DNA of 64,000 bases, taken from assembly GCA_022822265.1 (NCBI GenBank), contig JAJECA010000008.1:1-64000 (forward strand), given 5' to 3'. Below, one piece after another: positions 43,578-53,825 of the stretch; position 1 is the first letter of the stretch; every line of letters begins with the position of its first letter. The stretch is from Acidimicrobiia bacterium. Lineage in GTDB: Bacteria; Actinomycetota; Acidimicrobiia; Acidimicrobiales; Bin134. The position numbers and the translations under genes are program-made. Under the pieces are notes generated by a model, which was not told where the DNA came from, ran no database searches, and saw nothing but the letters and a program-made list of their open reading frames with translations.

Positions 43578-44135
43578 ATGACGGGCGTGGATATGTCAGA
43601 CAGCAAGGGCGAGTTGGCCGAGATCTTGGCCAAGCAGGAGATCACCGAGCTGCTGTATCGGTACTGCCGGGGGGTGGACCGCCTCGATATGGAGCTGGTG
43701 CGCTCGTGCTACCACCCCGACGCCACTGATTCCCACGGCACGTTCGAGGGCTCCGTGGACGAGTATCTGGAATGGAGCGAGCGCCTGTTGCGTCGCTATA
43801 CCGGCTCGGTCCACAACGTGTTGAACGTGTTTGTGGAAGTCGACCCCGAGTTGGCGACCTCGGCTGACGGAGGCACAGTGCAGTGGGCTCGCTCCGAAGC
43901 CCACGGCATCGCCCGCCACTGGACCGAGGGAGGACCCCCAGAGCTGAACCTGTCGGTGGGCTTCCGCTTTATCGACGACGTGTCTCGGCGCAACGACGGC
44001 CCGTGGCTCATTTCGCGGCGGGTAGCCACCACCGAATGGGTGCGAGAAGAGCAGTTTCGGCCCTTTGACGAGCGCTTCTTGCGGGGTACCCGAGACCGCT
44101 CCGATCCGGTTTATGCTCCCCGTCCTGACCAATAG
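43578..44135 (+). CDS. SnoaL-like / NTF2-fold protein
   Basis: A 185-residue protein with the SnoaL_4 pattern: EILAKQEITELLYRYCRGVDRLDMELVRSC is split here as ITELLYRYCRGVDRLDMELV, then YHPDATDSHGTFEGSVDEYL. The central WARSEAHGIARHW and C-terminal VATTEWVREEQFRPFDERF complete the cone-shaped fold. Family members are isomerases, hydroxylase partners or dehydratases, and many have unknown substrates. ATG at 43578 (with GGGG upstream) or ATG at 43593 could be the start; the first five residues are not conserved. It is followed by dienelactone hydrolase and 3-hydroxyacyl-CoA dehydrogenase genes on the same strand. Confidence 0.85.
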   Translation: MTGVDMSDSKGELAEILAKQEITELLYRYCRGVDRLDMELVRSCYHPDATDSHGTFEGSVDEYLEWSERLLRRYTGSVHNVLNVFVEVDPELATSADGGTVQWARSEAHGIARHWTEGGPPELNLSVGFRFIDDVSRRNDGPWLISRRVATTEWVREEQFRPFDERFLRGTRDRSDPVYAPRPDQ

Positions 44136-44170
44136 GCCACTGGTCGAACCGAGAACTACCATCGGCTGCC

Positions 44171-44887
44171 ATGCAAACCGAGAACGTAGAACTCTCCACC
44201 GCTGACGGCCCGATGAGGCTGTATGTGGCCCGGCCCGATGGCGAGCCGCAGGCCGCGGTCATCGTCATCATGGAGGCCTTTGGGCTCAACGGCCATATCG
44301 AGGACGTCACCCGGCGGTTGGCGGCCGAGGGCTATCTGGCGGTGGCCCCTGATCTGTACCACCGCTATGAGAACAATCTGGCCGGCTACGACGAAATGGA
44401 CAAGATCTTCGAGATGATGGGGAATCTCCTCGACGAGCATTCCCTCATGGACGTAGACGCCGCCCTCGACTATCTGGCAAGCCAGGGAATCTCCTCGAAC
44501 AAAGTGGGTATCACCGGGTTCTGCATGGGCGGCCGGGTGACCTTCCTCACTGCCATCAGCCGCCCAGTAGGTGCGGCGGTCACCTATTACGGCGGAGCCA
44601 TCGTCACCGATGGTTTCACCCCCGGGATGCCCAAGCTGGCCGATCGCCACGGCGACCTCCAGTGCCCGTGGCTGGGTCTCTTCGGCGACCTCGACGGCAT
44701 GATCCCCGTCGAGGGTGTCGAGCAGCTTCGGTCCGACCTTGAAGGCAACGCCCAGGCTACCGACATCGTGCGCTACGCCGACGCTGACCACGGATTCCTA
44801 TGCGACGAGCGCCCGTCGTACAACGCCGACGCCGCGGCTGACGGCTGGTCGCGCATGGCAGCCTGGTTCGGGACACATCTGTCGTGA
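44171..44887 (+). CDS. Dienelactone hydrolase family protein
   Basis: A 238-residue alpha/beta hydrolase. The nucleophile is Cys118 in GITGFCMGGRVTFLTAI, as in dienelactone hydrolases. VIVIMEAFGLNGHIEDVTRR supplies the Glu36-like region, LFGDLDGMIPVEGVEQL the acid, and YADADHGFLCDERPSYN the His. In classical pathways it opens dienelactones from chlorocatechols, but many family members act on other esters. It overlaps the next gene by 4 bases (GTGA), so both are translated together. The gene set SnoaL, DLH, HADH and ADH on one strand looks like an operon from 43.6 to 46.8 kb. Confidence 0.92.
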   Translation: MQTENVELSTADGPMRLYVARPDGEPQAAVIVIMEAFGLNGHIEDVTRRLAAEGYLAVAPDLYHRYENNLAGYDEMDKIFEMMGNLLDEHSLMDVDAALDYLASQGISSNKVGITGFCMGGRVTFLTAISRPVGAAVTYYGGAIVTDGFTPGMPKLADRHGDLQCPWLGLFGDLDGMIPVEGVEQLRSDLEGNAQATDIVRYADADHGFLCDERPSYNADAAADGWSRMAAWFGTHLS

Positions 44888-45642
44888 CCTCCGGCCAAGA
44901 GAAGATCGGGGTCATCGGCTCGGGGGTGATGGGCTCGGGCATCGCCCAGGTGATGGCCATCGCCGGCCATCCCGTGGTGGCCTTCGACATCGATCCCGAC
45001 ATCGTTGCGGCCGCGCCCGGTCTGGTTGCCGAGGGCCGGTTCGGCATCCAAGGGGCGGTGGCCCGGGGCAAGATGACCGAGGCCGAGGCCGAAGCTGCGC
45101 TGGCCCGCATTCACTTCACCACTGACCGGGATGCGGCTGCGAGTGTCGATGTGATCATCGAGGCGGTCCCCGAGCGCTTGGACCTCAAGATCGAGCTGTT
45201 CCGAGACCTGGACAAGGAGTGCCCCGACCACACCATCCTGGCGTCCAACTCCAGCGGGTATCCGGTGCAGGCCCTGGCGGTGGCCACCGACCGCGCCGAC
45301 CGGGTGATCGGTTGGCACTGGGCATCGCCGCCGCCGGTCATGCGACTTGCGGAGATCGTGCGCGCCCCGCAGACCTCCGACGAGACCACCGAGACCATCT
45401 GTCGTATGGCTGCTGACGCAGGCAAGAACCCCGTGGTGATCAAGGACTCAGCCATGAGCTGGGGCTACGTCACCAACCGGGTGTACGGGGCCATGATCCG
45501 GGAGGCCAACGCGGTGGTGGCCGAGGGTGTGGCCAGCCGGGAAGAAGTAGACCAGCTCATGGTGGACTGCTTCCGGTGGCCGTCAGGTCCCTACGGCATG
45601 GTCTCCGGTGCCACCACCGGTTGGAAGGCCGGCAAGAAGTAA
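44884..45642 (+). CDS. 3-hydroxyacyl-CoA dehydrogenase
   Basis: A 252-residue NAD-dependent dehydrogenase. The NAD-binding loop is IGVIGSGVMGSGIAQVMAIA, followed by DVIIEAVPERLDLKIELF (the E-x-x-x-E region), ILASNSSGYPVQALA, and VIGWHWASPPPVMRLAEIV. The latter carries the catalytic His in the H-x-x-x-P-P pattern, although the family usually reads H-F-F-N-P. The C-terminal domain is short but present (WGYVTNRVYGAMIREANAVV). The variant H-W-A-S-P-P suggests a substrate other than normal fatty acyl-CoA. GTG start at 44884 overlaps the upstream gene. Confidence 0.9.
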   Translation: MTSGQEKIGVIGSGVMGSGIAQVMAIAGHPVVAFDIDPDIVAAAPGLVAEGRFGIQGAVARGKMTEAEAEAALARIHFTTDRDAAASVDVIIEAVPERLDLKIELFRDLDKECPDHTILASNSSGYPVQALAVATDRADRVIGWHWASPPPVMRLAEIVRAPQTSDETTETICRMAADAGKNPVVIKDSAMSWGYVTNRVYGAMIREANAVVAEGVASREEVDQLMVDCFRWPSGPYGMVSGATTGWKAGKK

Positions 45643-45660
45643 CCCCAAAGAGAGGTTTCC

Positions 45661-46758
45661 ATGAAGGCTGCACTCCTGGCATCGCCGGCCACGCCGTTGG
45701 TGATGGCCGATGTGGATTGCGTCGATCCCGGACCGGGACAGGTGCGGGTGCAAGTTACCCACTGCGGCTTGTGCCACTCCGATCTGACCATGATCGATGC
45801 CCCCGAGATGATGACCCCGATCATCCTGGGCCACGAGGCCGCCGGGATTGTCGACGCGGTGGGTCCGGGGGTGGACTCCCTGGCCGAAGGTGACCATGTG
45901 ATGCTGTCGCCGTTCGGCCCTTGTGGGACGTGCTACTGGTGCGTGCGAGGGGAGACGACGCTGTGCGCGTCGGCGGCGTCGATGTTCATGGGAACGATGC
46001 CCGACGGCTCGATTCCGTTTTCGATGGGCGGCCAGCCGGTGTATCGGGGCTTGGGAGTCGCCGGATTCGGCGAATTGACCCTGGTGGCCGAATCAGCCGC
46101 GGTGAAAATCGATCCCGACGTGCCCCTGGAAGTGGCCGCGGTAATCGGATGCGCCATCCAGACCGGCGTGGGCGCGGTGCTCAACACTGCCCGGGTGGAA
46201 GAAGGCGCCACGGTGTTGGTGATGGGGCTCGGGGGCGTGGGCATGTCGGTGGTGCAGGGTGCCCGCCTGGCCGGCGCGTCGCGTATCTTCGCCTCCGACC
46301 CGGTGGCCGACCGCCGCAACGCCGCGGTGGCCTTTGGGGCAACTGACCTCCTCGATCCCAACGAGACCGACGTGGTGGCCCATGTGCAGGAGGCCACCAA
46401 GGGGATCGGCGCCGACTACGCCTTTGACGCCGCGGGAGCTGGCCCGCTGGTAGAGGCCGGATTGGCCGCCACCCGCAACGGCGGCACCACGGTGATGGTG
46501 GGCGCTCCGGCCGTCGAACACACAGTGACCATCAATCCCGCGGTGATGTACCTCACCGCCGAGAAAAAGCTGCTCGGCTGCCTGTACGGCGGCTGCAACT
46601 CCCAGCGAGAGGTTCCCCGCCTGCTGGCCCTGTGGCAGAACGGCCGCCTCGACCTGGAACCCATGATCACCGCCCGCCGTCCCATCGACGAGATCAACGC
46701 CGGACTCGACGACCTCCGAGCCAGCATCGGCATCAGAACCGTTTTCAATTTGAGCTAA
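45661..46758 (+). CDS. Zinc-dependent alcohol dehydrogenase
   Basis: A 365-residue medium-chain dehydrogenase. Catalytic zinc ligands: Cys in THCGLCHSDLTMIDAPEM, His in LGHEAAGIVDAVGPGVD, and Cys in AAVIGCAIQTGVGAVLNT. The structural zinc site is GPCGTCYWCVRGETTLC. The NAD loop is VLVMGLGGVGMSVVQGARLA and FASDPVADRRNAAV. It is a paralogue of the gene at 39975 (same GC-I/V-x-TG region and the G-C-L/R-Y-G segment near the end). It is 18 bases behind the hydroxyacyl-CoA dehydrogenase, with AGAGAGG upstream of its ATG, and probably acts in the same pathway. Confidence 0.93.
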   Translation: MKAALLASPATPLVMADVDCVDPGPGQVRVQVTHCGLCHSDLTMIDAPEMMTPIILGHEAAGIVDAVGPGVDSLAEGDHVMLSPFGPCGTCYWCVRGETTLCASAASMFMGTMPDGSIPFSMGGQPVYRGLGVAGFGELTLVAESAAVKIDPDVPLEVAAVIGCAIQTGVGAVLNTARVEEGATVLVMGLGGVGMSVVQGARLAGASRIFASDPVADRRNAAVAFGATDLLDPNETDVVAHVQEATKGIGADYAFDAAGAGPLVEAGLAATRNGGTTVMVGAPAVEHTVTINPAVMYLTAEKKLLGCLYGGCNSQREVPRLLALWQNGRLDLEPMITARRPIDEINAGLDDLRASIGIRTVFNLS

Positions 46759-46807
46759 CCCCGCGACAAGGGCTGGCCACTCTACGAATGGCCAGTGAAA
46801 GCTTGAG

Positions 46808-47350
46808 CTAGAGAATTGCGCGTCGAAAGAGGCGGGCAAATCGGTCGACAACTTGGTCGATGGGCGGGGCTTCGCCGCTGGCCAGGGGATCGAGGGTGAA
46901 CTCGACTCTGGCTTCGCCCCGGCTGGCTCGGGACGGCATTGAGACGACCGTGGCCGCCAGTTGGCAGACAACCCCGTTGTGGGCGGTGAATGTGACCTGC
47001 ACGATTCCGGCGTCGCGGTCGATGTAGCTCACCTCGCCCAGTTGGTGTCCTGCCTCGACCAGCCGGGCGAATATGTCGCCCGGGGGGAGCCGAAGTGCAT
47101 AGCTGTCGTCGGCTTTGGCGGTCGCGGGCGGGTCTGGCTGAGAAGGGGGAGGAGGCGTGGGAACTTGGGGAGGTTCAACTCCGGCCCGCTGAAGCCAGTG
47201 ATAAGCCTCGGTTATTCGGGCCGCCACCGCGGTGCTGCCCCCTGCGTCGGGATGGGCTTGGCGGATCAGCGCCCGGTATGCCCGGTTGACGTCGTCGGCC
47301 TGTGCCCCCTCTTCCAGCCCCAGCGTCCTGAGCGCCCGCTCTCGGTCCAC
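46808..47350 (-). CDS. J-domain (DnaJ-like) protein
   Basis: A 180-residue protein. Residues 4-60 are a J-domain: RALRTLGLEEGAQADDVNRA, then RALIRQAHPDAGG with the HPD motif at 33-35. The J-domain stimulates Hsp70 ATP hydrolysis. No Gly/Phe linker or zinc-finger region follows; a Pro-rich linker leads to a C-terminal domain (residues about 90-180) that I do not recognise. It is therefore a specialised co-chaperone rather than DnaJ itself. It stands between the operon ending at 46758 and a hydrolase gene. Confidence 0.85.
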   Translation of the reverse strand: MDRERALRTLGLEEGAQADDVNRAYRALIRQAHPDAGGSTAVAARITEAYHWLQRAGVEPPQVPTPPPPSQPDPPATAKADDSYALRLPPGDIFARLVEAGHQLGEVSYIDRDAGIVQVTFTAHNGVVCQLAATVVSMPSRASRGEARVEFTLDPLASGEAPPIDQVVDRFARLFRRAIL

Positions 47351-47378
47351 GACACCACCGTAGGGCGTTAGGCCACCA

Positions 47379-48167
47379 TCAGTCTTCGGCCAGGAACTCC
47401 AAGATGGTGGGGTAGGCGGTGGGGTCTTGCATCATGAAGATGTGGCCGCCGTCGAAGGTGGCCAGGCGGGCGCCCGGGATTCGGTCGCGCAGCAGTTCGC
47501 TGTTGCGCATGGGGGCGATGCCGTCGTGGATGCCGGCACACACCAGGGTGGGCACGTCAATCTCGCCCAGGCGGTCGACCACGTCGTGGCCTCGGCGGGC
47601 TTCTAGTTGGCCCAACGCGCCGGGGGTTTCCAGCGGCAGGGCGGGGCCGTCGGGGCGCGCATTGACCACGAATATCTCTACTCCGGGAGGCAGCGGACCG
47701 CCCCGCTCGTAGCGGGTGTCCATGATCTCCAGGGCCACCTCGCCCCGCTCGTCGGGGTCGAGGTCGGCCAGGGTGTGCAGAGGCCAGGAGCTGTAATCGG
47801 GGCCACCAGGAGAGGTGCAGTTGAGCACCAGCTTGGCGATCCGTCCCGGATGGAGCACGGCCATGTTCATGCCCACCATCCCGCCGAAGCTGGTGCCCAC
47901 CACCGGAACCGACTCCCAGCCCAAGAAGTCCAAGAAGGCGACGGCATCGGTGGCGTAGTCGGCCATGGTCCACGGCAGCGGCGGCGTGGAGGTTTGACCG
48001 AGACCCCGCTGGTCGTAGTGGGCCACGGTGAAGGCACTGTTAAGCGGGTTCAGGTCGGGGGCGGTCATGCGCAGGTCGCCCCCGCTGCCGCTGATGTTGA
48101 GCAGGGGCGGCCCTGAGCCGTGCAGCTCGAAGTAGAGGTCGAGGTCTCGGACTTTGGCTATCGGCAT
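47379..48167 (-). CDS. Alpha/beta hydrolase
   Basis: A 262-residue alpha/beta hydrolase. Features: the oxyanion strand GPPLLNISGSGGDLRM, VAHYDQRGLGQTSTPPLPW, the nucleophile Ser in VVGTSFGGMVGMNMAV (G-x-S-x-G), the acid in LVCAGIHDGIAPMRNSELL, and the His in ATFDGGHIFMMQDP. It resembles 3-oxoadipate enol-lactonase or haloperoxidase-like enzymes. The substrate is unknown. It is on the same strand as the pyrophosphatase gene upstream, with 40 bases between, and precedes the J-domain gene. Confidence 0.9.
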   Translation of the reverse strand: MPIAKVRDLDLYFELHGSGPPLLNISGSGGDLRMTAPDLNPLNSAFTVAHYDQRGLGQTSTPPLPWTMADYATDAVAFLDFLGWESVPVVGTSFGGMVGMNMAVLHPGRIAKLVLNCTSPGGPDYSSWPLHTLADLDPDERGEVALEIMDTRYERGGPLPPGVEIFVVNARPDGPALPLETPGALGQLEARRGHDVVDRLGEIDVPTLVCAGIHDGIAPMRNSELLRDRIPGARLATFDGGHIFMMQDPTAYPTILEFLAED

Positions 48168-48207
48168 CGGGTCATGTTGCCACGTTCGATGCCGCTGCGG
48201 GGCCGGA

Positions 48208-50304
<2,097 letters not shown>

Positions 50305-50414
50305 ATTGACCCCCTGATTGAGAGAACTAGGCGAAGTTAGCCAGCGAGAATATGACCTGCCAAGGTTGCCATTTGGGATGACCAATTTCGGGGCATTGAC
50401 GATAATCTTGAGCT

Positions 50415-51020
50415 GTGGTCAGCCTCAGCCGGATGCGGGCCGAAGCCCGGGAGGCTCGTCGCTCTTTTCCCGATCCTCAGAAAGCGGCGCGGGCGGTATC
50501 CAATGCGGTTACGTCGCTCGGATGGCTTGATGGCGTGGGACGGGTGTCGGCCACGGTGGCCGACGACGGCGAGCTTGATCCGGCCCCTTTGGTGACCGCT
50601 TGCCGTCTGCGGGGCATAGAAGTGTGTTTCCCGGTGATGCGCGATCCCGCCCCCATCCAGTTCGCCCCCGCCGGGCCTGACACCCCGTTCGCGCCCAATC
50701 GGTTTGGGATTCCCGAGCCTGATGTCGATGTCGAGCTTCTGGTGTCGGCCCGTGAGCTTGATGTGGTGTTCGCGCCTGTGGTGGTGTTTGACGCAGCTGG
50801 TCATCGCGCCGGTCGGGGCCAGGGTTACTACGACCGGGCGCTTTCCTTTTTGCTCAACGGGCCCCGGCCAGCCAAGCCGCTGGTGGTGGGCTTGTCCTAT
50901 GAGTGCCAGCTCGTTGACGGGGTGCCCTGCCACCCCGGTGACGTGACCATGGACGCGGTGATCACCGAAGAACGGGTGAGGGTGTTCAGCTCGGCTCTGG
51001 CGCGCCGGGTCCGGCGGTGA
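50415..51020 (+). CDS. 5-formyltetrahydrofolate cyclo-ligase
   Basis: A 201-residue protein of the 5-FTHF cyclo-ligase (MTHFS) family, which converts 5-formyl-THF to 5,10-methenyl-THF using ATP. Visible features are the basic N-terminal helix SLSRMRAEAREARRSF, VDVELLVSARELDVVFAPVV, and the signature GHRAGRGQGYYDRALSFLL. The end has GLSYECQLVDGVPCHPGDVT with the family's Asp/Val-rich segment. Together with folD, fhs and formate dehydrogenase it keeps the folate one-carbon pool in circulation. GTG start at 50415, with little Shine-Dalgarno character. The trkA gene follows after 66 bases. Confidence 0.92.
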   Translation: MVSLSRMRAEAREARRSFPDPQKAARAVSNAVTSLGWLDGVGRVSATVADDGELDPAPLVTACRLRGIEVCFPVMRDPAPIQFAPAGPDTPFAPNRFGIPEPDVDVELLVSARELDVVFAPVVVFDAAGHRAGRGQGYYDRALSFLLNGPRPAKPLVVGLSYECQLVDGVPCHPGDVTMDAVITEERVRVFSSALARRVRR

Positions 51021-51086
51021 TCGGCGTGCGAGCCCAGAACCGGGGGAGTGCTCGCACCCAACCGGTTTTTCAGTAAGGATGTAGCA

Positions 51087-52430
51087 GTGCGCATCGTGGT
51101 CGTGGGCGCTGGCGAAGTGGGCTCTCACGTTGCTCAGATTCTGAGCGAAGAGGGCAACACCGTTTCGGTAGTGGAGTTGAACGCCAAGAAGCTGCACAAC
51201 TTGGCTGAAGACCTGGATGTGCTGGCTGTGGAAGGCAGCGGCACCCATCCTCACGTCCTGGTCGAGGCAGGCATCAACAAGGCCGACCTGCTAGTGGCTG
51301 TCACCGCCCACGACGAGGTGAATCTGGTGGCCTGCTTGCTGGCCAAGCAGCACGGCGTGGGACGCACCATTGCTCGCATCCAGGCCCGCAACCTGCGAGA
51401 GAAGGACGCCCGGGAGCTGCGGGAGGCGATGCAGGCCGACACCATCATCGATCCCGATGAGGAGACGGCCCACGAGATCATGGACCTCCTGTCGTATCCC
51501 GGTGCCACCGACGTCACGGTTATGGCCGACGGCGAGGTGTTTGTGGTGGGAGCCACCCTCACCCCCGACGCTCCCTGGGCCAATCGGCGGTTGGCCGACA
51601 TCGCCGAGGAGTACGAGCCCGACTGGGACTTCTTGGTGGCGGTGATCACCCGGGCAGGCGAGACCCGGATCCCCCGGGCCGACACTACTCTTGAGCCCGG
51701 CGACCTTCTGCGGGTGGTGTGCAAGCGGCGGGCTCGAGGAACCCTGCTGCCGCTCTTGGGCCTGGCGCCGGGCACCCACCGCCGGGTGATGCTGCTGGGA
51801 GGGGGACGTACGGCCGAGATCGTGGCCCGCCGATTGAGCGAGCGCCATGCCGAGGTGGTGCTCATAGAGCGGAATTTGGAGCGGGCCCAGACGCTGAGCG
51901 AGAAACTGGATGCCGTGCTGGTGATACATGGCGATATCACCGACGCTGATTTGCTGGAATCTGAGGATGTCGGCAAATTCGACGCGGTGATTGCCCTCAC
52001 CGGCAAGGACGACGCCAACATCTTGGCCTGCCTTTACGCCAAGTCGATGGGAGCGAGCGAGACCATTGCGGTACTGCACAACTTGGCGCTGCGCACGCTG
52101 CTGCGGGATGTGGGCATCGACGTGGCGCTTTCACCCCGCACGGTGAGTGCAAACGGAGTGCTCCGCTACGTGCGGGGCGAGGTGGCCCAAGTGGCCACCT
52201 ACCTGTCGGGCGACTTCGAGATTATCGAGGCTGAAATCAAGGCAGGTTCAAAGGCCGACGGAGCCATGGTGGAAGGGATGGGCCTGCCCAAGGATGTGCT
52301 CATCGGCGCCTATGTGCGCGACGGCAAGCCGCAGATCGGCCGGGGTCGAAGCCAGCTTCGCAGCCGCGACCACATTGTGGTTTTTGCGCGGCCCGACACG
52401 GTGGACGAAGTGAAGCGCTTCTTCGGATGA
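51087..52430 (+). CDS. trkA: Trk potassium uptake regulatory subunit
   Basis: A 447-residue TrkA with two RCK (KTN) units. Both nucleotide loops are visible: RIVVVGAGEVGSHVAQILSE at the N-terminus, and HRRVMLLGGGRTAEIVARRL at the start of the second half. Each half ends in a TrkA-C domain (AIARIQARNLRE-like and AVLHNLALRTLLRDVGIDV). It binds NAD(H) and gates TrkH channels in the membrane. GTG at 51087 with AAGGAT upstream is the best start. Two trkH genes follow, so one TrkA may serve both. Its last 43 bases are repeated just after its stop. Confidence 0.95.
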   Translation: MRIVVVGAGEVGSHVAQILSEEGNTVSVVELNAKKLHNLAEDLDVLAVEGSGTHPHVLVEAGINKADLLVAVTAHDEVNLVACLLAKQHGVGRTIARIQARNLREKDARELREAMQADTIIDPDEETAHEIMDLLSYPGATDVTVMADGEVFVVGATLTPDAPWANRRLADIAEEYEPDWDFLVAVITRAGETRIPRADTTLEPGDLLRVVCKRRARGTLLPLLGLAPGTHRRVMLLGGGRTAEIVARRLSERHAEVVLIERNLERAQTLSEKLDAVLVIHGDITDADLLESEDVGKFDAVIALTGKDDANILACLYAKSMGASETIAVLHNLALRTLLRDVGIDVALSPRTVSANGVLRYVRGEVAQVATYLSGDFEIIEAEIKAGSKADGAMVEGMGLPKDVLIGAYVRDGKPQIGRGRSQLRSRDHIVVFARPDTVDEVKRFFG

Positions 52431-52489
52431 GTTCATTGGCCTTTGGGCGGCCCGACACGGTGGACGAAGTGAAGCGCTTCTTCGGGTGA
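52388..52489 (+). repeat. Tandem duplication of the trkA 3' end
   Basis: The last 43 bases of trkA (52388-52430, ending in the stop) occur again at 52447-52489, with one difference near the end (GGATGA against GGGTGA). A 16-base spacer separates the copies. Both copies would encode RPDTVDEVKRFFG plus stop in the same relative frame, but only the first is inside the gene. The second copy ends 7 bases before the trkH start, so it forms the leader of trkH. Confidence 0.9.
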
Positions 52490-52496
52490 GCCGCCG

Positions 52497-53801
52497 ATGA
52501 GCGACCCCTCTAGGGTTCGCTTTCCCTGGCACCGCTCCGCAGTCAGGGTGCTGACCACGGTGGTGGCCACGGCCTCCTCCTTCGTGGTGACCTCCACCGT
52601 CGTCTATTTGGCTTCCGGGGAAGTCGACCGAGTGGATGACGCCATGTTCGAGTCGGTGGCCGGGTTCACCACCACCTCGCTTACCGTGGTGGACCCTGAG
52701 GCGCTTTCCACTTGGCTTCTCACATGGAGGGCCTTGACTCAGTGGCTAGGAGGTCTGGGCGGATTGGTCTTCGCCTTGGTGCTGGTGCCCACCTTCGGCG
52801 GGCAGCGGCGCCTGAGCGAGGTTGCCGGAGGTCGGGGGCGACGCGCCGTTCTGACCAGAAGGTGGTCGCACACCACCCAGCGGGTGGTCTTGACCTATGC
52901 GGTCTTCACAGTACTGGTGTTCGGGGCTTACGCCGCGGCTGGCATGGGAGTGTTCGACGCCGCCACCTTTGGTCTCACCACTGCGTCCACGGGCGGGTTC
53001 GCCAATTATCGAGACTCGTTCGCCCACTTCGATTCGGCGGCGATCGAGTGGGTGGGGGCGTGGGCCATGGGGCTGGCTGGCATGTCGGTGGCCGCCCTTG
53101 TGTGGCTCGTGCGGGGGCAAGTGCGAAGTCTGTGGAGATCGACGGAGTTGAAGTTCTACGCCGGCTTGATCCTGCTGGCCACTGTCTTGGTAGCCGCCTG
53201 GACCTGGCAGGACACCGGCGGGGGCGCGGACGCCGTCCGCCACTCGTTCTTCACCGTCACATCGGCCATCAGCACCACTGGGTTCCGAGTTGTCGACTGG
53301 GGCCACTGGATATTCGCTCCCCAGGCCATGCTGCTGTTGCTGATCGGGGTGGGGTCAATGGCCGGATCAGCGGGGGGCGGTTTCCGGGTACTGCGGGTAA
53401 TCGAGGTCTTGGGCATTGTGCGGCGGGAACTGGTGTTGCAGCTTCACCCCCAAGCGGTGGTGCCGGTGAAGGTCTCGGGGGCGGCCGCGTCGGAGGCGTC
53501 TCTTACCCGAGTTCACAACTTCCAGATACTGTGGGTACTGGCCGCGGCGTTCGGAGTGTTTGGAATCGCCTCGCTGGGTGGGGACCTGCTTACCGCGGTG
53601 TCGGGAGCGATTTCTGCGCTTGCTACCGCCGGACCCGGTCTTGGCGACCTGACGGGATTTGCCGATGCCACCGTGCTCGCTGCCCCTGCCCGGGGGGTGT
53701 TGATTGCGCTGATGTTCTTGGGCCGGCTGTCGATCTACCCGGTCGTGGTGGTAATCGGCTGGGGCATTGGCGAGGTTCAGCGGATGAAGCTGAGACGATG
53801 A
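52497..53801 (+). CDS. Trk/Ktr-type potassium channel subunit TrkH (first copy)
   Basis: A 434-residue membrane protein of the TrkH/KtrB superfamily. The pore loops that replace the K+ filter are recognisable: VDDAMFESVAGFTTTSLTVV, FGLTTASTGGFANY, FFTVTSAISTTGFRVVDW, and AVSGAISALATAGPGLGDL. It passes K+ under control of TrkA. It is shorter than most TrkH and more like KtrB in length. It is 67 bases from trkA and 24 bases from a second trkH, all on one strand. ATG at 52497. Confidence 0.93.
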   Translation: MSDPSRVRFPWHRSAVRVLTTVVATASSFVVTSTVVYLASGEVDRVDDAMFESVAGFTTTSLTVVDPEALSTWLLTWRALTQWLGGLGGLVFALVLVPTFGGQRRLSEVAGGRGRRAVLTRRWSHTTQRVVLTYAVFTVLVFGAYAAAGMGVFDAATFGLTTASTGGFANYRDSFAHFDSAAIEWVGAWAMGLAGMSVAALVWLVRGQVRSLWRSTELKFYAGLILLATVLVAAWTWQDTGGGADAVRHSFFTVTSAISTTGFRVVDWGHWIFAPQAMLLLLIGVGSMAGSAGGGFRVLRVIEVLGIVRRELVLQLHPQAVVPVKVSGAAASEASLTRVHNFQILWVLAAAFGVFGIASLGGDLLTAVSGAISALATAGPGLGDLTGFADATVLAAPARGVLIALMFLGRLSIYPVVVVIGWGIGEVQRMKLRR

Positions 53802-53825
53802 GGCGGGGACGATGAGGCTGGGGCT

